64,000 nucleotides of DNA from Bosea sp. RAC05 (GTDB taxonomy: Bacteria > Pseudomonadota > Alphaproteobacteria > Rhizobiales > Beijerinckiaceae), in contig NZ_CP016463.1 in assembly GCF_001713455.1 (NCBI RefSeq), forward strand, positions 620,001 to 684,000. The letters run 5' to 3'. The notes beneath the pieces are model-generated. The model was given only the letters and a program-made list of their open reading frames with translations, ran no database searches and was not told where the DNA came from. The first letter of the stretch is position 1, and each line of letters begins with the position of its first letter. The position numbers were made by a program, and so were the translations under genes. Positions 61,971 to 64,000 of this stretch are shown one piece after another.

Positions 61971-64000
61971 ATGTTTCGGCGAATTGTCAGTGTCGTTCTT
62001 GCAGCCGCAATTGCGCTGGAGCCGGTGGCGGCTGCCGCGCAGCAGATGCCGTACTATCGGCATAACCGCACGACCTACGCCGGGCCCGTCACGCCTCCGA
62101 CCCCGACGAACCCCACCAATACGGATCCTGTCCGCGGCACAGGTGAGCTGGCGATCTATCTGCCGGTGCAGGTTCGAGCGCGCTACGGCGTGCCCTTCTC
62201 GCTGCAGCTGCGCGCTCAGAATGGCGAGGGCGACGTCACCTGGACTAGCGTCGGAACGGCGCTTCCAGAGGGTCTGACATTCAATCCGTCGACAGGCTTT
62301 CTGACCGGCGTTCCCACCCGCATTCAGACCTCTCCGAAGGCAAGGTTTGCGGGCGTCGACGCGACGGGCAAGACCGGAGAGAGCCCGTCTCTTATCATTG
62401 ATGTCCAGCCTGTTCCGTCCGTTGCGGTCGAGGCGGTCTATACGGGGCAAACCGGCACCGATCTCGCGATCCGGCCGGTGGCTTCGCCAGTCTTCGGTTC
62501 GCAGGCCTGGACCCTCGCCGGTAATCTGCCGCTTGGACTGAGCCTCGATCCGAACACAGGGCGGATTACCGGCACTCCGCGCCAGCAGGGCACCTATGCG
62601 AACCTGAAGCTGTCAGTGACCGATGCTGACGGTGCTTCTGGCACATCCGCGGCGTTCACCATCAACGTCACGTCGAACATCGCGATCACCGGGCTGCCCT
62701 CCAAGATTCCGGCGCGTCTGGCGAGAGCCATGACCCCTGTTCGCGTCTTCGCAAGCGGGACGCCGGGCCCCTATCAGTGGTCGGTCTCGGCGGAGGGCGC
62801 CTCTCTCCCCGAGGGTCTCGCTCTCAATCCGACAACGGGTGCGATTTCCGGCACACCGGTCGCCAGCGGGTCGACGTCAGGCGTCGCCCTTCGCATCGTG
62901 GACACACGGACGGGCGAGAGCACGATCTCTCCGCCCTTCACCGTTGCGGTGGCAGATGCGCCGTCGATTTCGGTCGCGGCAAGCTACACGGTCCGTCAGG
63001 GGCGAGGCAGCGTCGTCAATCTGGTCCCGGTCGGAAACAATCTGCTGGCCGGCGGCTATTGGTCGACGACATCCAAGCCGCCCGGGTATGGGTTCGAGTA
63101 TTCGACCGGGGCGATCACAGGGCCAACTGGATCCATCGCCAGCTACGCCGGCATCACCTTCAAGGTCATCGACATGTTCGATGGCGCCTCGGCCACTTCC
63201 AGCGCCACGACGCTCAATATCTGGCCGGAGCTGACAGTGGGTGGGCCTGCAATCCCCGCAGCCAAGGTCGACACCCCATTCTCGATGCAGCCGCCGGTGG
63301 CGTCCGGGCTGATGGGTGTGCCGACTTGGTCGGTTATTGGTGCGCTTCCCGAAGGACTGACCCTCAACCCAGCGACCGGGGTGATTACCGGCACTCCCAC
63401 GAAGGTCAGTCGCCTTCGGGTTTCAATGTCGCTCGTCGACGGCGCCGACAAGGCGACAGCTTCGACCATCCCCTTCGACATCAACATCCAGCCCGAGGAT
63501 GCCGAACTTCCATTCGAGATCGTCGGCGTGCCTGCCCAGATCCCGGGCGTAACCGAGCGCTTCATGTCGTTCACGCCGACGGTAACCGGTGCGAAGGGTG
63601 CCGTCACATGGAGCCTGGTCGGTACACTCCCGAGCTGGGCGCTGTTTGAGCCTTCGACGGGTTCCATCGCGGGCGTACCCACGACAACTGGTGTCACGTC
63701 TGGGCTTGTCCTGTCCGTGTCCGACGCATCCACTGGCGCTACGGTGTCATCCAGCCCCTTCGCGTTGGAGATCACGCCAAATGCGCCAATGACAGTGGCG
63801 ATCGCGGAGAGCATGCAGGGTGAGGTCGCCGAGACCTTCGCTGGTGCGAGCCCCGTAGTCCGGAACAGCCGTGGCACAACAAGTTTTGCGCTTGCTGCAG
63901 GGCACGCCCCCGAAGGCTTGCAGCTGAACCCGGAGACAGGCTCGTTCCAGGGCATCCCGGAGATCTCGGGAACGGTTTCAGGCCTCTCCATTCTCGCCAC
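61971..64000 (+). CDS. Exported He_PIG-repeat protein, 3' end cut by the window
   Basis: At least 676 residues from ATG 61971; the frame is open to the window end. Signal peptide FRRIVSVVLAAAIALEPVAAAA; then PYYRHN, similar to PYFRAG in the giant protein at 47756-52702, and a Pro-rich linker. At least seven He_PIG-type repeats of ~90 residues follow, with signatures such as LPEGLTFNPSTGFLTGVPT, LPLGLSLDPNTGRITGTPR and LPEGLALNPTTGAISGTP. It is a second member of the same surface-protein family. The full length cannot be seen. Preceded by AGGG-like sequence (GAGGGTAGTTG). Confidence 0.9.
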   Translation, partial: MFRRIVSVVLAAAIALEPVAAAAQQMPYYRHNRTTYAGPVTPPTPTNPTNTDPVRGTGELAIYLPVQVRARYGVPFSLQLRAQNGEGDVTWTSVGTALPEGLTFNPSTGFLTGVPTRIQTSPKARFAGVDATGKTGESPSLIIDVQPVPSVAVEAVYTGQTGTDLAIRPVASPVFGSQAWTLAGNLPLGLSLDPNTGRITGTPRQQGTYANLKLSVTDADGASGTSAAFTINVTSNIAITGLPSKIPARLARAMTPVRVFASGTPGPYQWSVSAEGASLPEGLALNPTTGAISGTPVASGSTSGVALRIVDTRTGESTISPPFTVAVADAPSISVAASYTVRQGRGSVVNLVPVGNNLLAGGYWSTTSKPPGYGFEYSTGAITGPTGSIASYAGITFKVIDMFDGASATSSATTLNIWPELTVGGPAIPAAKVDTPFSMQPPVASGLMGVPTWSVIGALPEGLTLNPATGVITGTPTKVSRLRVSMSLVDGADKATASTIPFDINIQPEDAELPFEIVGVPAQIPGVTERFMSFTPTVTGAKGAVTWSLVGTLPSWALFEPSTGSIAGVPTTTGVTSGLVLSVSDASTGATVSSSPFALEITPNAPMTVAIAESMQGEVAETFAGASPVVRNSRGTTSFALAAGHAPEGLQLNPETGSFQGIPEISGTVSGLSILA

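Overview
The window comes from a high-GC alphaproteobacterium, most likely Hyphomicrobiales. The firmest marker is a circularly permuted, two-piece tmRNA gene (about 10961-11339), a form typical of Alphaproteobacteria. The rest does not look like a core chromosome: there is no ribosomal, tRNA, cell-division or central-metabolism block. Instead there are about 60 densely packed genes that change strand often, many with no recognisable family, several in-window paralogue families and several phage-type small proteins. I read it as part of a large accessory replicon (megaplasmid, chromid or phage-plasmid). No replication, partition, transfer or virion gene is visible to decide which.

Layout. 1-6912: a c-di-GMP/signalling block with a cut GGDEF-EAL membrane protein, an RpfF-like crotonase (possible DSF synthase) and a second membrane GGDEF protein with a degenerate EAL domain. 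6870-13465: unknown proteins, a MarR-like regulator, a PcfJ-domain protein, the tmRNA and a disrupted GNAT gene. 13545-19267: a promoter followed by a five-gene NAD+ cassette (nadE, pncB, an NMN/NaMN adenylyltransferase, pncA, and an adenylyltransferase-like/Nudix protein). In principle it converts nicotinamide or nicotinate to NAD+ through the deamidated (Preiss-Handler) route. 19255-30807: small unknown genes, a YqgE/AlgH protein, two PPP-family phosphatases, an FtsH-like protease, a kinase-fold protein, a secreted DNA/RNA endonuclease and a ParB/sulfiredoxin-like protein.

30906-41838: a Sir2 deacylase beside an R2K-type ATP-grasp protein, two of four paralogues of an unknown 'MKxxIPFxYE' family, a large unknown protein, a BtpA-like TIM barrel, a lone receiver domain and a Thg1-like 3'-5' polymerase. 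42075-47557: tandem paralogous membrane proteins, an unknown protein paralogous to the one at 3199-4233, a HAD nucleotidase-like protein and CTP synthase. 47756-52702 and 61971-64000 (cut by the window end) encode exported proteins built from He_PIG-type Ig-like repeats, likely surface adhesins. Between them lie a lipoprotein, a DUF4031 protein, a HerA-like ATPase, an ABC-type AAA ATPase and small phage-like proteins.

Themes. The element carries its own versions of functions a host normally already has: NAD+ synthesis, CTP synthesis, ribosome rescue, FtsH proteolysis and tRNA-end repair. It also has NAD+-consuming (Sir2) and nucleotide-handling enzymes. That set fits a large element that buffers cofactor and nucleotide pools and translation quality during host stress or conflict. 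This is inference; the sequence shows the genes, not the purpose.
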